DNA of 64,000 bases. It comes from Periplaneta americana. Lineage: Eukaryota; Arthropoda; Insecta; Blattodea; Blattidae. This document shows, in pieces, positions 46,801 through 60,100 of this stretch. Both the position numbers and the translations under genes were made by a program. The notes below the pieces were generated by a model. The model worked only from the letters and a program-made list of their open reading frames with translations. It searched no databases and was not told where the DNA came from. Where the stretch lies: positions 173,618,488 through 173,682,487 of the forward strand of contig NC_091120.1 in assembly GCF_040183065.1 (NCBI RefSeq), written 5' to 3'. How positions within the stretch are numbered: position 1 is the stretch's first letter; each line of letters begins with the position of its first letter.

Positions 46801-49800
46801 ATTCATATTACATTGTTATTTTTGTATACGTACTATTTCAGCAATAACTTTCAATAGTAAACAAATTAAGCCACCAAGAATGGATGTGGTTCATTTGTTT
46901 TTTCACGAAGACTTCACAAGAACTTACGATCATACCCGAAAGAACAAATTATATTTCGGCAATGGAATAAATATTCTGACTCATGTATTCTGTTCGATTT
47001 GATTCGACGCTCCGCTTTTTGCTATCTTCCATTTAAATACATTGTGAAGAGAAATTCTGTTCGATTCGATTCCGCTAAGTGGGAGCGGGCCTTTATAATG
47101 ACGAAAAATTGTAAAAATATTGAAGCACTTTTGATCAGTTAATTGTTTATATATTATAAAAAAGTAATTTGAAACTAGTTTCCATTTTTCTCTTTGTTAT
47201 TTAAAGAACTTTTTGAAACAGCCAAACTTATCCTTGTTATTCACTGGATGAACCTAACTAACCTTATCTCTTCCACCTTTAGCAAACTGACGAATCTTCG
47301 GAACATAAAATACAGTTATATTTTATATAATTTTTTAAAGATAGAAGTGCATATTATGGTCCAAAAATAGTTACGTATTTTTTTTCGGTGAAGCAGGTTT
47401 TGCTGTAGCTATGTAAAAAAAAAAATAAATTTGTTAATGTATACATTCTTCTATGATCGGTTCTGATAAAAATAAATAAATATTAATAATAATATATTTT
47501 GTTTTATTTATTTATTTCTGGAGTTTTGCTGGTGTATCATATTATTTGAAGTAATGTACAAGTTTAAACTGTAACAACTTTTAATTATGATATTGCAATT
47601 TTGCTAATTAAGAATCTACGCACTTACATTGCAGGGTTCTGAAGAAACAGCATCCTCTAGCAATGCAGCAACAGTAGCAGCTCTGCAGGCTACAGGCAAC
47701 AATGCTGGCACACCAAGTCCTATGACTACCAAGCAGCCATTACCATTTGTACAGGTTACAATGAATGACTATATGGACGATGATGACCTTCCAGCGACAG
47801 TAAGTTCTTAAACTATTGTGCTTATAGTTTTCCCTGCAAAAAGATGAACTAAGGATTTAAAAATTGGGTTTATTAACTGGGAATCATATAACTAGATAAG
47901 CAATTAATTTCGGTTTTTTTATTGTTATTTTATAAAATAATTAGATTCTGATACAGTTTATAATAGCAAATTCATTGGATAATACAGAGCGATCCAAAAG
48001 TCACGCACATCTTAATAATATGTTCGCATATATTTATAAAGATGAATTTATTACGTTTACTTACATCAGTTTTCACATGAGTTACATCATTCTTCACAAC
48101 ATATGCTGAAAATGGCAGCCCCACAAACAGGAGATTACTGCTTGTAGTATCGGGAAGGAAACAATAATCACCAATTGGGAACAGGATTCTTTGTTCATAA
48201 AAGAATAAAATCAGCAGTAAAAAAGGTCGAATTTATCAGTGACAAATTATCTTATTTAGTACTTAAGGGTAGATGATGTGATATCGTAGTTATAAATACT
48301 CACGCCACTACAGAAGAGAAAGACGACCATATAAAGGATAGCTTCTATGAGGAATTGGAACACACATTTGATCAATTATCTAGATATCACATGAAAATTT
48401 TGTTGGGGGATTTCAATGCTAAAGTAGGACGGGAGGATATTTTTAAACCGACTATTGAAAAAAAAATAGTCTCTATGTATGTCTCATCACCAGAATATTG
48501 TACGAAATGGAAATATAAAAATTGGAGACTTATCCTTCGAAGAGGTGAAAAAATTCAAATATCTTGGAGCAACAGTAACAAATATAAATGACACTCAGGA
48601 GAAAATTAAACACAGAATAAATATAGGAAATGCATGTTATTATTCGGTTGAGAATCTTTTCTTATCTAGTTTGCTATCAAAAAATCTGAAAGTTAGAATT
48701 TATAAAACAGATATATTACCCGTTGTTCTGTATGGTTGTGAACCTTGGACTCTGTTCAGTAATATATGCACGAACTCTTTTTACCATATTTGCGGCCATT
48801 TTTTTGAGCACGCGTACACTGATATTGCTAATCTCCGTTGTTATGTTCCTCTTTAGTTCCTCCAACGGCCTATTTTTGTATACCCTTCCTTTAAGATAAC
48901 CCTACAGGAAGAAATCTGGGACGTCAAATCGGGGGAACGTGGGGGCCATAATCCTTGAGAAATGATACGCTCACCAAAATCCTCGCGCAAAAACTGCATG
49001 GTTCATTAGATGTGTAACATGTGGCACTGTCCTGCTGGAACCAACAATCACGTTCATCATTATCAAGAAGCGCTGATCCACATTCCCTAAAACGGGCGAT
49101 TAATCTTGTTATGGTCGAATTGTTAGGCACTGCCACATCCGAATAATTCCTACGAAATTCGTCTACAACACGTGCATAAGAACGACTGGAAAAATAATGT
49201 TCAACAATGAAAACTCGTTGCTCATGGGAAAATGACATGTTTGCCGAGCAATAAACAAAGGACTACTGCAAGCATCAGTGTATACATACACATCACAATG
49301 ACGTCTAGATTTATTGCTGTTAATGCCCATGATGCTGTCTAGCGGTATCCGATAGCACTTTCCAACTGCACTACTCAATATAGACACTATGATTTTAATG
49401 TGCTCGACTTTTGGATCACACTGTAGTTAATTATGTAATAATGATGATTGTAGAATGTTTTTTATTGTTACAGTAGTTTGTTGAGATCTTCAAAATAAAA
49501 GTTAAAAAATCCACTGATTAATAATGACTTGCACATGGTTAAATCTGTAGAATTTTCCCTTCAACAGATATATTAATAGAAGTTTCGTTGCAGTTTCCTG
49601 AGAGTAGAAAAAAAAACATTTTTTTTTGTTCTTTTTCTTACAGATTAAGGTGGAGCCCCCTGATATACGTGATATTGATGAAGAAGAGCCATCTGGTTGG
49701 GAGTCACCTAAATTAGTCATTGACCTGGTAAGCAATAAGCAGAAAACCTAAGAACTTGAATGAGAGAGACTGATGTAGCTTCTTTCTTAAATGAAGAATC

Positions 49801-51044
49801 GTAACTAACAATCTGTAGTGAATATTTCTGTCTACTACTTAAATTGCATGTCTAGTGACACCATAATTATAAAACAATTCCAGTCGGTACCTATAAGAAA
49901 ATATATTTACGTTACATTTTTTAATTCATAAGAATATGAAGATAATCAGATCAGGGTAGTTGTTGATCTAATATGAGGGATTTTGATTATTGATTACAGT
50001 GGAACCTCATTGCATTATCCCCGTTATCGTCGTTTTCCCACCTTTTTCGTCTGCTATTTTTTGTCCTTGAAATTGTCTCATATAAATAACAATTTTTCCC
50101 GACTTTATCGCTCTTCGAATTGTTGTCTTATTGCATCGATTGTTGAGAAATCATGGTCCGACAATATTTCCCTGAATAGATAATTTTCTTTTACTTTGAA
50201 AGTATGAACTCTTTGCTCTCCATTTTGAGTATTATCTAAGCTAAGACTTGGCAATGCCATTTTCATGAGTAGGAGTAACATCACCCTTCTGAAGCAGTGC
50301 TTCATCACAGAGGATAACAAACTTCCAAGCTGTACTTCATTGTAAGTGATTCTATGCATTCTCTTATGCTTTGTTTTTCATCCATTATTATCCTTTTATA
50401 TGAAGAGTCCATTGCAAGAATGATGGATGTCATTTGGAATACATTTTGCAGGAGAAGCAATTGAAAGTTTGAAATGCTTAGTGCTCAAAGCTTAACTATG
50501 ATTTTCCGATCATTACTGGACAATGACTATCAGTGTTAATGCCATATAACTCTCTATGTACATTCTATATGTCTTAAGCTATGCATTGACAGTCTTGGTT
50601 CATTTTCGACGAGAAAGTGATATCCATCATTCTTGCAGTGGACTCTTCATATATCTTATTTCATATGTCCCATATCGTGGTCTAAGACATCCTGTCTAGG
50701 ACTCGCATTATAGAATGCACACAGGTTCGAGTCCTCATGGGGGAAGAAATTTTCTCATGAAATTTTGGCCAGTGTATGGGACTGGTGTCCACCCAGTATC
50801 GTAATGTACTTGGGAAGCTATGATAAGTAGCAAAATCCGGTTACGAAAGCCAGCTATAATGGCTGGGGGAATCATTGTGCTAACAACATGATACCTCCAT
50901 TCTGATTGGATGATCGTCCACCTCTGCTTCAGCATTTGGCAATGAGGCCAGCAGCTGACTGGTCAGTCTGAGCCCTTAAAGGACTGTAGTCCCATGGATT
51001 ATTTATTATTTATTATAATGATTATTATTATGATGATGATGATG

Positions 51045-51104
<60 letters not shown>

Positions 51105-54100
51105 TGCTGTTATTTATACTCACTCGGGCGTACGTAGAAATTCATTCTCTTTATACTTGGCAAGCTACTGAATTTCAGAATTGATATATGATATATTTAT
51201 ATGATATATATTTAATGTCATCAAAAAAATCATACAAGTAATGGTGCACCTTCACATTGCTGTATACAGGTACTCACCATAACTATACTTACATTTACAT
51301 ACCGTTGTCAAAGCATATACATGATAGTGACGTCCTACGTAGTAATCCTTTAGGTACTCTAATTAACTATAGCTTAACTATTAGAACTAGAACTTCGTTA
51401 CTATTGGTATTACAATTACAGCTTTGTCCCTTCATTTGTAACCGTGTAATAATGGACGAATTTTCTCATTTTTCAGTCAGTATCTGGGGCATCCTATTGA
51501 CACATATTAGTCTCAACTGTTATTCGTTTTGCAAGTCGATTGTATAATACTACCACCCTAATCTTTATTACAGTTCATTCACATATTTCTAATAAGAATT
51601 TCGCTCACATTTCCACACTTTGGATTCTCTCGACCAGATCACGTCCTTCTCTAGTGCTCGCACCATTCTACCACTCTTTCGATTATTTCATTTGTCCCCA
51701 TCCCTAGCAATATAATTATTTAAGTCCACTTTTTAGCCAATTACAATTTATCACACTTTCACCAATATTGTTATTCCCTTCATCACAATTAACACATACA
51801 ATGAAATTACTTTTTAATCTTCGTAAAAAGATCATCTATCTTTCCTGTTTTTCTTTGTCTTGTTTAATTCTCCTATTAAGTCATTTTTCCTAAACGATAC
51901 CTGTTCTAGTAAACCATTTGCTGTCGAAGAATTTCAGAATTAAATAAATGCCTGATTGCTAATGCCCCCACTGATAGCGATACTCGCTTATTAGATAACG
52001 CTGCACTCCTCTGATTCGCGAGAGCCGTACAGGAGATTTGTCGCAGAGAATAGTCATGTTTTGAAGGAACTTTTCACTTTTTTTTTAAATTCATTTTTTA
52101 CTTTTGAGGTATTTTCAAATATATCAGATTTCTGTTATAGGTTTCTGTCACTTTTGATCCTCGCTCAGCTAAACTGTCGACTAATATCGGAATTTGTGGA
52201 AAGGAATTGGTCGACAGTTTTTGAGAATTAATGATGTTAGTAGAAGTTATACTGTAGCCACAAAAGAGAACTTACTTGGTCGTAATAAAGTAAATTTTGA
52301 GTGCAATAAAATTAAAATTAGGCTGAAAATTCGTTCAGTTCATGTTTCCAATTGTCCACTTGGGGTGAGTGAGGAAATGAGTTTCCTAGTCTGCCGATTT
52401 ACTGTACTCTGCTGCTTTACCTTAATTTTTGTACTAAGTACTTTGGTGTATAAAAAATTAAATACAAACTTTTTTTCTCCGAAATTTCAGCCTGAATCGA
52501 ATGAACAGCCAAAGATGAATTCAGTACCTCAGAAACAAGTAGTAAGAACCAACAAACCAGCTAAACGTATGTATACAGGTATATGTAAGACTTTTCATTT
52601 GATGCATTGTGCCAGTGTGTATACATATGTGCCAAATATATTGTTTGTATACTCACCGGCATAAACGAGAAACACTTCAATTTTTTTATAATTTAAGGTA
52701 TTAATACAAATGGCTGTATGTTTACTGGTAGTAAACATTCCAATTATTAATTGTTATTTAAATGAAATGCTTCTAAAATGTCGGTATATTATTGTCGCAA
52801 CTAATATATTTTTGGTAGGTGTGGTTGTCAATAACGTTAACTTAGATCTTATAATAAATAGTAAGAAAATTGAAGTGTTTTGCTTTTTGTGTCGGGCAAT
52901 TTACATCTTAATTTTGCTACACATTAAAAATTAAATTAGAAATAGTAGTGACTGGCCATTCCATATTACTTAATCATTTATGTATTAATTAAGGTACGAA
53001 GTGAATGTTTTATATGCCATAATTAACATGTTCGTTACTGCTATTTAACAACCTCTCTATTAACAAACGGCCAGTTTCATCAATTGAAGAGTTTGCGGGA
53101 AAAACGATGAATGTCAGAGTTTTCTTAAGATTGATATCATTATCTAATTCAATGGATTACTGCGAAATTTAATGTTGTTCTTATGAAAAATGGTAAAAAG
53201 GAGAATTATCACCACGAATACAGTAATCCTTTCCTTTATTTTCTATAGAAACAGCACTACATCTTGCAGTTATAGACTCAATTAGATCATTATGTAATCC
53301 TTAATAGAAATGTGACATTCATCGTTTTTCCCGCAAGCTCTTCAGTTGTTAAACACATGGCTTAACAGATATCAACTAACAAGTTGTTAGGAATTTAACA
53401 GTCTTTTCAAATATTACTTTTCACCAGTGTCTGTTAGTATTTTGTTAACAAACGGACTGTTAAGTTATGAACTCGTGTTCATTGTGATGGGTTGTATGAT
53501 TCTACAAGACCTTGACAATACCGCCACTTTCTGAACACTGTTTAGAGCTTGCTTTATGTTAGTGTGTTGTTTATTTGCCATCGTTTTCCAGAAAATTATA
53601 TCAGAAATCCTTTCAGTTTCAACTTCCAATTTATTGCGACTGCTTAGGAATGTTCCATAGTCACAGACATAAAGTGCTGAATAACTGTGATCTTCATGAA
53701 TAGATTTGTATTATATAGTGGAAAATATCCTCTTCAATTATGGTAGATTTCGCTAATTTTTCCTTCAAGATGTGGGATTTTAATATTGCTGTTGCACCTA
53801 AAATACCTGGGACAGGGAAATTGTATACAGTGAAACTTTTCATTTACGGACATCGAAGGGACGTAACAATCTGTCTGCATCTGGAAGGGGTCCTTTATTG
53901 GAAGGGAGGCTCCCCAATCTAACAGTAAATTTATAATATGCATTATGAATCCCTTGACACTTTAAATGAAATGTATTACTGTAGTTTAATTCTAAATACA
54001 GTATACTACAATTTCATTGCAACTTTGAACTACAGTAGGTAAGACCGAAAAAGGAAAATACAGTACTGTGTCATTCAGTTTTATTCTAGGTCTACAGTTA

Positions 54101-57100
54101 TGCAGTACTGTAATTTACAATTTCAACTTAACCTTTACGTTCAGGTGCCATGTCTCTCGAAACAGAACAATGATTAAAGTGCAGAGAATAATCCTACTAA
54201 CCCTATCATGTATCGAATACAATTTCACGATCGCGGAAACCTTGGACCCATCAGACAGGTTAAATTTTATCTACCCGCTTCCAGCTGACAAGGGGTAGCC
54301 GGCTGGGCTAGTGGTAGCCTACGAGACCTTTATTGTCTTCTTTCATGTTAAGGAATTTCTGTACTAAATTTTCAATTCTTGTAACACATTAGATCTTGAA
54401 AACCAAGTTCTATCCGCAGTCAGGAGGTAAAGCAAGCTTTACGACTGTGAAACAGCTGTCTGTGTCCGTGTCTGAGAGTGTCTGTAAACGAGAGTTAAAT
54501 TTATATATTATTTCAGTTGGGACATAAAAATCTGTCCGTATATGAGGAGTGTCCATATTTTGGGGGTGTCCATAAGGGGAGGTTTCACTGTACATCTTTC
54601 AGGTGTTCAGGATTCTGCAGGAAAGAAAGTGTAGTACAGTATATCATGAACTCAAAGCTGCTTGGGAACAGAAACTTCATACATTATTCAGTTGCAGTAG
54701 CTCTAAATGCCTTTAAATGGAATAAACTTGAAGCATAGAATCTTAAGCTTTAATCATTTGCTGCATTGAATTGGAGTTCGTGAATGGGACTCGATTCTAA
54801 GGTTCAAACAAGTGTGGTAGGATCTTCTTCATCTAATGACCAATGTTGGAGGATGAGTAGTCCAATAAATTGCATTTATATTGACTGTTTCCCATAGTTT
54901 TTTTTTATCAAGATGAGAATAGTTGTTGTATTGTTGTTTTCTAATGCCAGGCGTTTGACAATAAAATCATTTGACCTCTTGCACTCCAATATTTTTCAAA
55001 GATATTGTCATGGCCAGCCAGTGAAGCACAGATTTTGAGATGTTCCGAACCCATTGCTTGGTTTGAGTAGATGAGAATAATATAATAGAGGGTTGCTGTC
55101 TGTTTTGCCGTTAAGTTCTCTGGGTGTAGTACATTCGTCAATTGGATACGTACCAATTTTATGAAGATGACAGCTATGTTCAGTGGCTAATCTGAAGGCA
55201 GCAGTAGCTCCTTTCTTGAGTTTAAATTAATTTTTGCATTTTTTCCAAAGCAGGCAGTATTTTTCCATGGGTTTTCTTGTGTTTGGAAATTTGTATTGCA
55301 TTGTTAATCTGCTTTCATTTTGATTAGGTGTATAATGCAATTTTTTTCTTGTTCTCTAATGGGTTGTTTTAGCTTAGTTTCCTTTGGACGAGTAGATTAC
55401 TACTGTATATCATCTCCTACAATTCCGACATGTGATGATATCCACAGGTCCACTCCTGTGGAATAACGGTCAGCGCGTCTGGCCCGGGTTCGAATCCCGG
55501 TCGGGGCAAGTTACCTAGTTGAGGTTTTTTCCGGGGTTTTCCTCAACCCAATACGAGCAAATGCTGGGTAACTTTCGGTGCTGGACCCTGGACTCATTTC
55601 ACCGGCATTATTACCTTCATTTCATTCAGACGCTAAATAACCTAGATGTTGATACAGCGTCGTAAAATAACCCAATAAAATAAAAATATCCACAGGAATA
55701 TTATTGTGTTCCTCCCCCCCCCCCCTCTCATTTCTTGGACGATTACTGTTTGACTTTAAATATTGTGTGTTGTTTGTTACAGCTTGTTTTGTTGTTTGGA
55801 ATCAATAAAAAAAAACTTCTTCTTAATATAAACTGTTGAGTGGAAAATTATAATGCCTGTGTTTCAGTTGTGCATTTTGTCTGGTATTACTCAACTAGGT
55901 TATAATGTTTTTGTTGTTCATTGCTGATCAATCCGTAAATGCAAAGCCATTTGTCTGGAGGAAGTCAATCTTTTGTTGTTGCTATAGCTATTGTAATCTA
56001 TTTTAACATTTCTAGTAGATGTCTTCTTCAGAGTTGAGTTGTACTCCTATTGTTTGATAATTGTAGGTTTCCTGATCCTAAGAGAGGAGATACGGTAAAT
56101 CTTCTTTTATACATTTCACATTTGTATGTTTTTCACACTTACACGTTCTTTTTTAAGTCCTGGCAAAATTCCTGTACTTTCCATATTAATTTGTTTTGGT
56201 TATATGTTTTCGTTCATACTCTTTTTTACACTTATACATCATATTTTAAACCCCCAGGAGATACGAAACGTCATTTTTATATATTGTAAATCAATTTTGC
56301 TCGAAATTAAGTCTGCTGTGAAAATATAGTATGTGTTCATTGTTAAGATGTGGCCCACTATGAAATTCGTGGAAATGCGAAGCTGCCCATGCTTGTATTC
56401 AACAGTCTTGTGTACTTTAATGATGCTGTTACTGCATTAAAAACAGTGTAACATTTTGTAACACACTGTGATGTAACAAAACGAATTATGGAACATTTAC
56501 CACAATTTGAGGCCATGGTTCCCTAGAAGCAGCAGTCCAAACTAACCAAGTTTTTTTTGTAAAATAATCATATGCTACTAAATGAAGATCACATGGTAAG
56601 AACAAGATAAGTCAATTTCATAAAATATTCTAAATTGGAGTTCGAAACTTTTCTTTTTTTAACTAATGACGGATAGAGTCCGATCGCAAACTTGTGGCAT
56701 CTGCGTGAAAGACGAATTGGCATCCACTTGCATGGACTTGCCCAAGAGTCTTGCTGGGAGAGGTGTTTGAACAGTACTGTCTAGAGTAAGCAGTCCCCTG
56801 CACACACAGAACTCCCCACTCTGAAGCATGAGAAAGAAGCTCGCGCATGTTGGTGCCACGAGTTTGCGATCGGGCTCTACTTGCCTGTTCGTCATTCACT
56901 CATTGTATTAGCCAGCTTTGGCTCTAAGCAGCTGAGATTTTCTGCAAATAATCTTACAGTCTTCAAGAATATGTGTTATAAATTTGAATAGTATATTATA
57001 GACTCAAAGATGGCTTAACTGTGAAGTTATAAATTTCTTTTGTGAAAATTTTATTTAATTGATTTAAACTCATTCTCCCAATATAGTTTTCAAATACTAT

Positions 57101-60100
57101 TTCAGATGTTATTAAATGTCATTTCAGTTGTATGCTGTTCTTAACGCGTTTTTCTCTTCATATCCTCATAAAAATGTACAAATGAAGTTTTACTTCGCCA
57201 TTTTTATATCGGTTTTTAATTCTTGAATATAATCGTGGATTGTTGTGATTTGCATTGTTAACTTTGTGATACTTTATGTATAGTGTATCTTATAACATCC
57301 AATTTTGGTGCTAGGATCTTAGAAATCCTAATCAAATATTTGAAACATGTAAAACCTTAAGCCGATTTCAATTAATTATTGCATTAATTAATTAATGTGT
57401 TTATTTATTTAATTATTTATTTTTTTTATTATCCAAAATTATTTAATATTGTCAGTATTTTGGCTAATAGCCTTATCTGCCACTTCAATTTCAGCACTTG
57501 CATTTTCCAGTTCATGTAACTCATTTCTTTATTGTTAGACTTTGATCAGACCTAAAAACCTCCCATTGGACACTGCATGCACTTTACTACAGAAACAAAA
57601 TTAGGGCCAACTGAATTTTCCAAGTTCCAGTTACTCATTGCTTACTGAGCATATGCAGTATGTTATAACTGAAATTTAGAAAATTTAGGTGGCCCAAATT
57701 TTGTTTCTGTGTCTGTACACTCAATGGCAGTTCTAATGCATGTAAATCAGATGTCTAATAATGTGAAGATTAAACCTCCAAATATTAGGAAGTAATTACG
57801 TATTAATAGTGTATTTTGTCTATAAGTTTTGCTTTTTCAGTTACTGTACAATTACTTGTACCTACATCATTTATTGGACTAGTGATATTAATGATAAGAA
57901 ATGGGGTTGTAATATTTGTCATTTTTTAACAGTTGGGACACCTTCGGAATTTAGCAAGGCTCGTTTCCTGGTAGAGTTTCCACCACCTGGTACAACAACA
58001 TCAGCCGGCTCAAGCAAGGACATGTTACTGCCACAGTTACTAACAAGTCCAAGGGAAAAGAAGCAAAATGCGTGGCATAAACGTCGGGCTGGAAAGATAC
58101 CCAGGCCACCCAATGCCTTCATGATTTTTGCCAATGAATGGCGTAGAAAATTAGCCTTCCAGCACCCATGTAAGACATTCACTATTAATATTATTATTTG
58201 ATGTGTGAGGGTCGTTTCATAAGTCATGGCAACTATGTTATAGCTTCGGAACATGTGGCAACATGGTTAGTTCAGTACTGCCCGTGTCTCACTTCCTGAG
58301 CTGTTTCTTTGCGGGGCGAAATGCAGGGGGGAGAGTAGGAGGTGCTGGGTACCGCATGTGCCTACTACCCTACGTTCAACACATCGGCCTTTTCAGGATT
58401 CCTTTCGTCAACTATGGAGCAAGATCAGCCATGGACAAGCGAATGTATAGGCTGTCCCCTTACAAAACAAATTATGTCTTACTCATCAATTCCTGTAACT
58501 ACACACTAATACCAGTGGTAGACTACAGTTTCTACTCGAGATTATCGACCTAATCGCGATTATGGTTGTCATGTGTACATGTCCGTAAACTCTTTCCTCT
58601 ATGCAGTGTTTCTCAAACTTTTTCCACCGCGAAACCCCTTTTAATATAAAGTGTAACTGCGGAATCCTTATTTTATTAGTGTTTAATTAGCAGACAAGTG
58701 AAAGCTAATATCTCAATAATTCTGTTCAGTGGGACGAATGTATTTGCTTTTTAAGCCTGCAATCTGGTTTTATGGTTGAAAGTTGTAGTCTCATTTCTAC
58801 TGTAATTTTGCATTTTGTCTTTTCGGTATTTTGTTTTAGTGAACACATACGCAGAGAATCCAGTGATGAAAGTGCTAAGTATTATGGGTATTTTCCGTTT
58901 TAAATGTTCATTAAACATATTATTATTACGCATATTCTTGGATTATTATTATTATTATTATTATTACTATTATTATTATTATTATTATCATCATTATCGG
59001 CACTTTCATGTTATTATTGATTCATATTTTCGTAACATTTCTATATATTTTTATAGTATCCACTAAGTATAAAATAGCCACCGGAGCACCCCAGTTGGCT
59101 AAGGCGCTTGCCTATCCATCCAGAGTTGCGCTCGAGCGCGGGTTCGATTCCCGCTTGGGCTGATTACCTGGTTGGATTTTTTCCCCGAGGTTTTCTCCAA
59201 CTGTAAGGCGAATGTCAGGTAATCTTTGGCGAATCCCCGACTTCATCTCGCCAAATACCATTTCGCTATCATAAATCCCATCTATGCAAAATAACCTAGT
59301 AGTTGATACAATGTCGTTAAATAACCAAGTAAAAAAGTATAAAATAACATTTAAAATCATATGGGGCTCACAGAACCCCAGAATATACTTTGAGAAATGC
59401 TGCTCTATGGTAATTCAGCAGTTGTCCAGACTGAACATACTGACTAGTGTGTACATACATTTTAGGAAATCGCCATCAGAGATAATAGCGATAGTGGTAA
59501 CCACGATTAGAGTATCCAGTATTATAACCAGTAAAGATCCCTGCAATGGCATAGGATAATGTTTTCAGAACATATAATATGCTGCCGCTCCCGTGCCGGT
59601 CCGAGCAGACCTAAGAGGCGTGGTTATAAGCACTAAGGAACTCTCGGTTCAGGACGTGAGACACAGGCAGTATATATGTTTCAAAACTGTGTTACATTCA
59701 CGAAATGCCACTGCCAGATGGCATTTGTGTGCATTGGTGGCTAGTTAACAGCACACACAACTTTAATGTGCTGATGGTTGTGCTCTAAGATGGATGTAAG
59801 TAAAATTGAACATTGTTTGTGTTATATGTAATAAACTGGCAAATGAGACATCGTCTGAGAAAAATTTATCTGAAAGAAATTAATTATGTTTTTCTTACTT
59901 TGTGTTTCAGCGGAGAGTAACAAGGAGATCTCGGTACGATTGGGTGTGATGTGGAAAAATTTGTCAGCTGATACGAAGGAAGGTTACTACACAGCTTCAC
60001 GACAAGCGGATGAGGAGCATAAGCGCAAATACCCGGGTTACTACTACAGTCCCAAAGAGGCACGCATGAACAAAATGCACAAACACAACCTTGCTCTGGC

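Larger units (their letters stand above)
47985..49423 (-). mobile_element. Mariner-like element with GATCCAAAAGTC ends, hosting a LINE
   Basis: Left CAGAGCGATCCAAAAGTC and right GACTTTTGGATCACACTG are inverse, with TA flanks (47983-47984, 49424-49425). The 1439 bp include the LINE family 1 fragment at about 48110-48760. Without it about 790 bp remain, enough only for an internally deleted transposase gene. Confidence 0.87.

Noticed and set aside
52194..52664. 156-codon open frame as an independent gene
   Set aside because: Only 52491-52566 fits the BTB-HMG gene; the rest is intron read through a splice acceptor and donor.
56659..56899. Two overlapping 78-codon frames (minus)
   Set aside because: Same DNA in two frames within a MITE; neither resembles a protein family.
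58815..59066. Tyr-rich open frame
   Set aside because: Made by a (TTA)n run within a hAT derivative.
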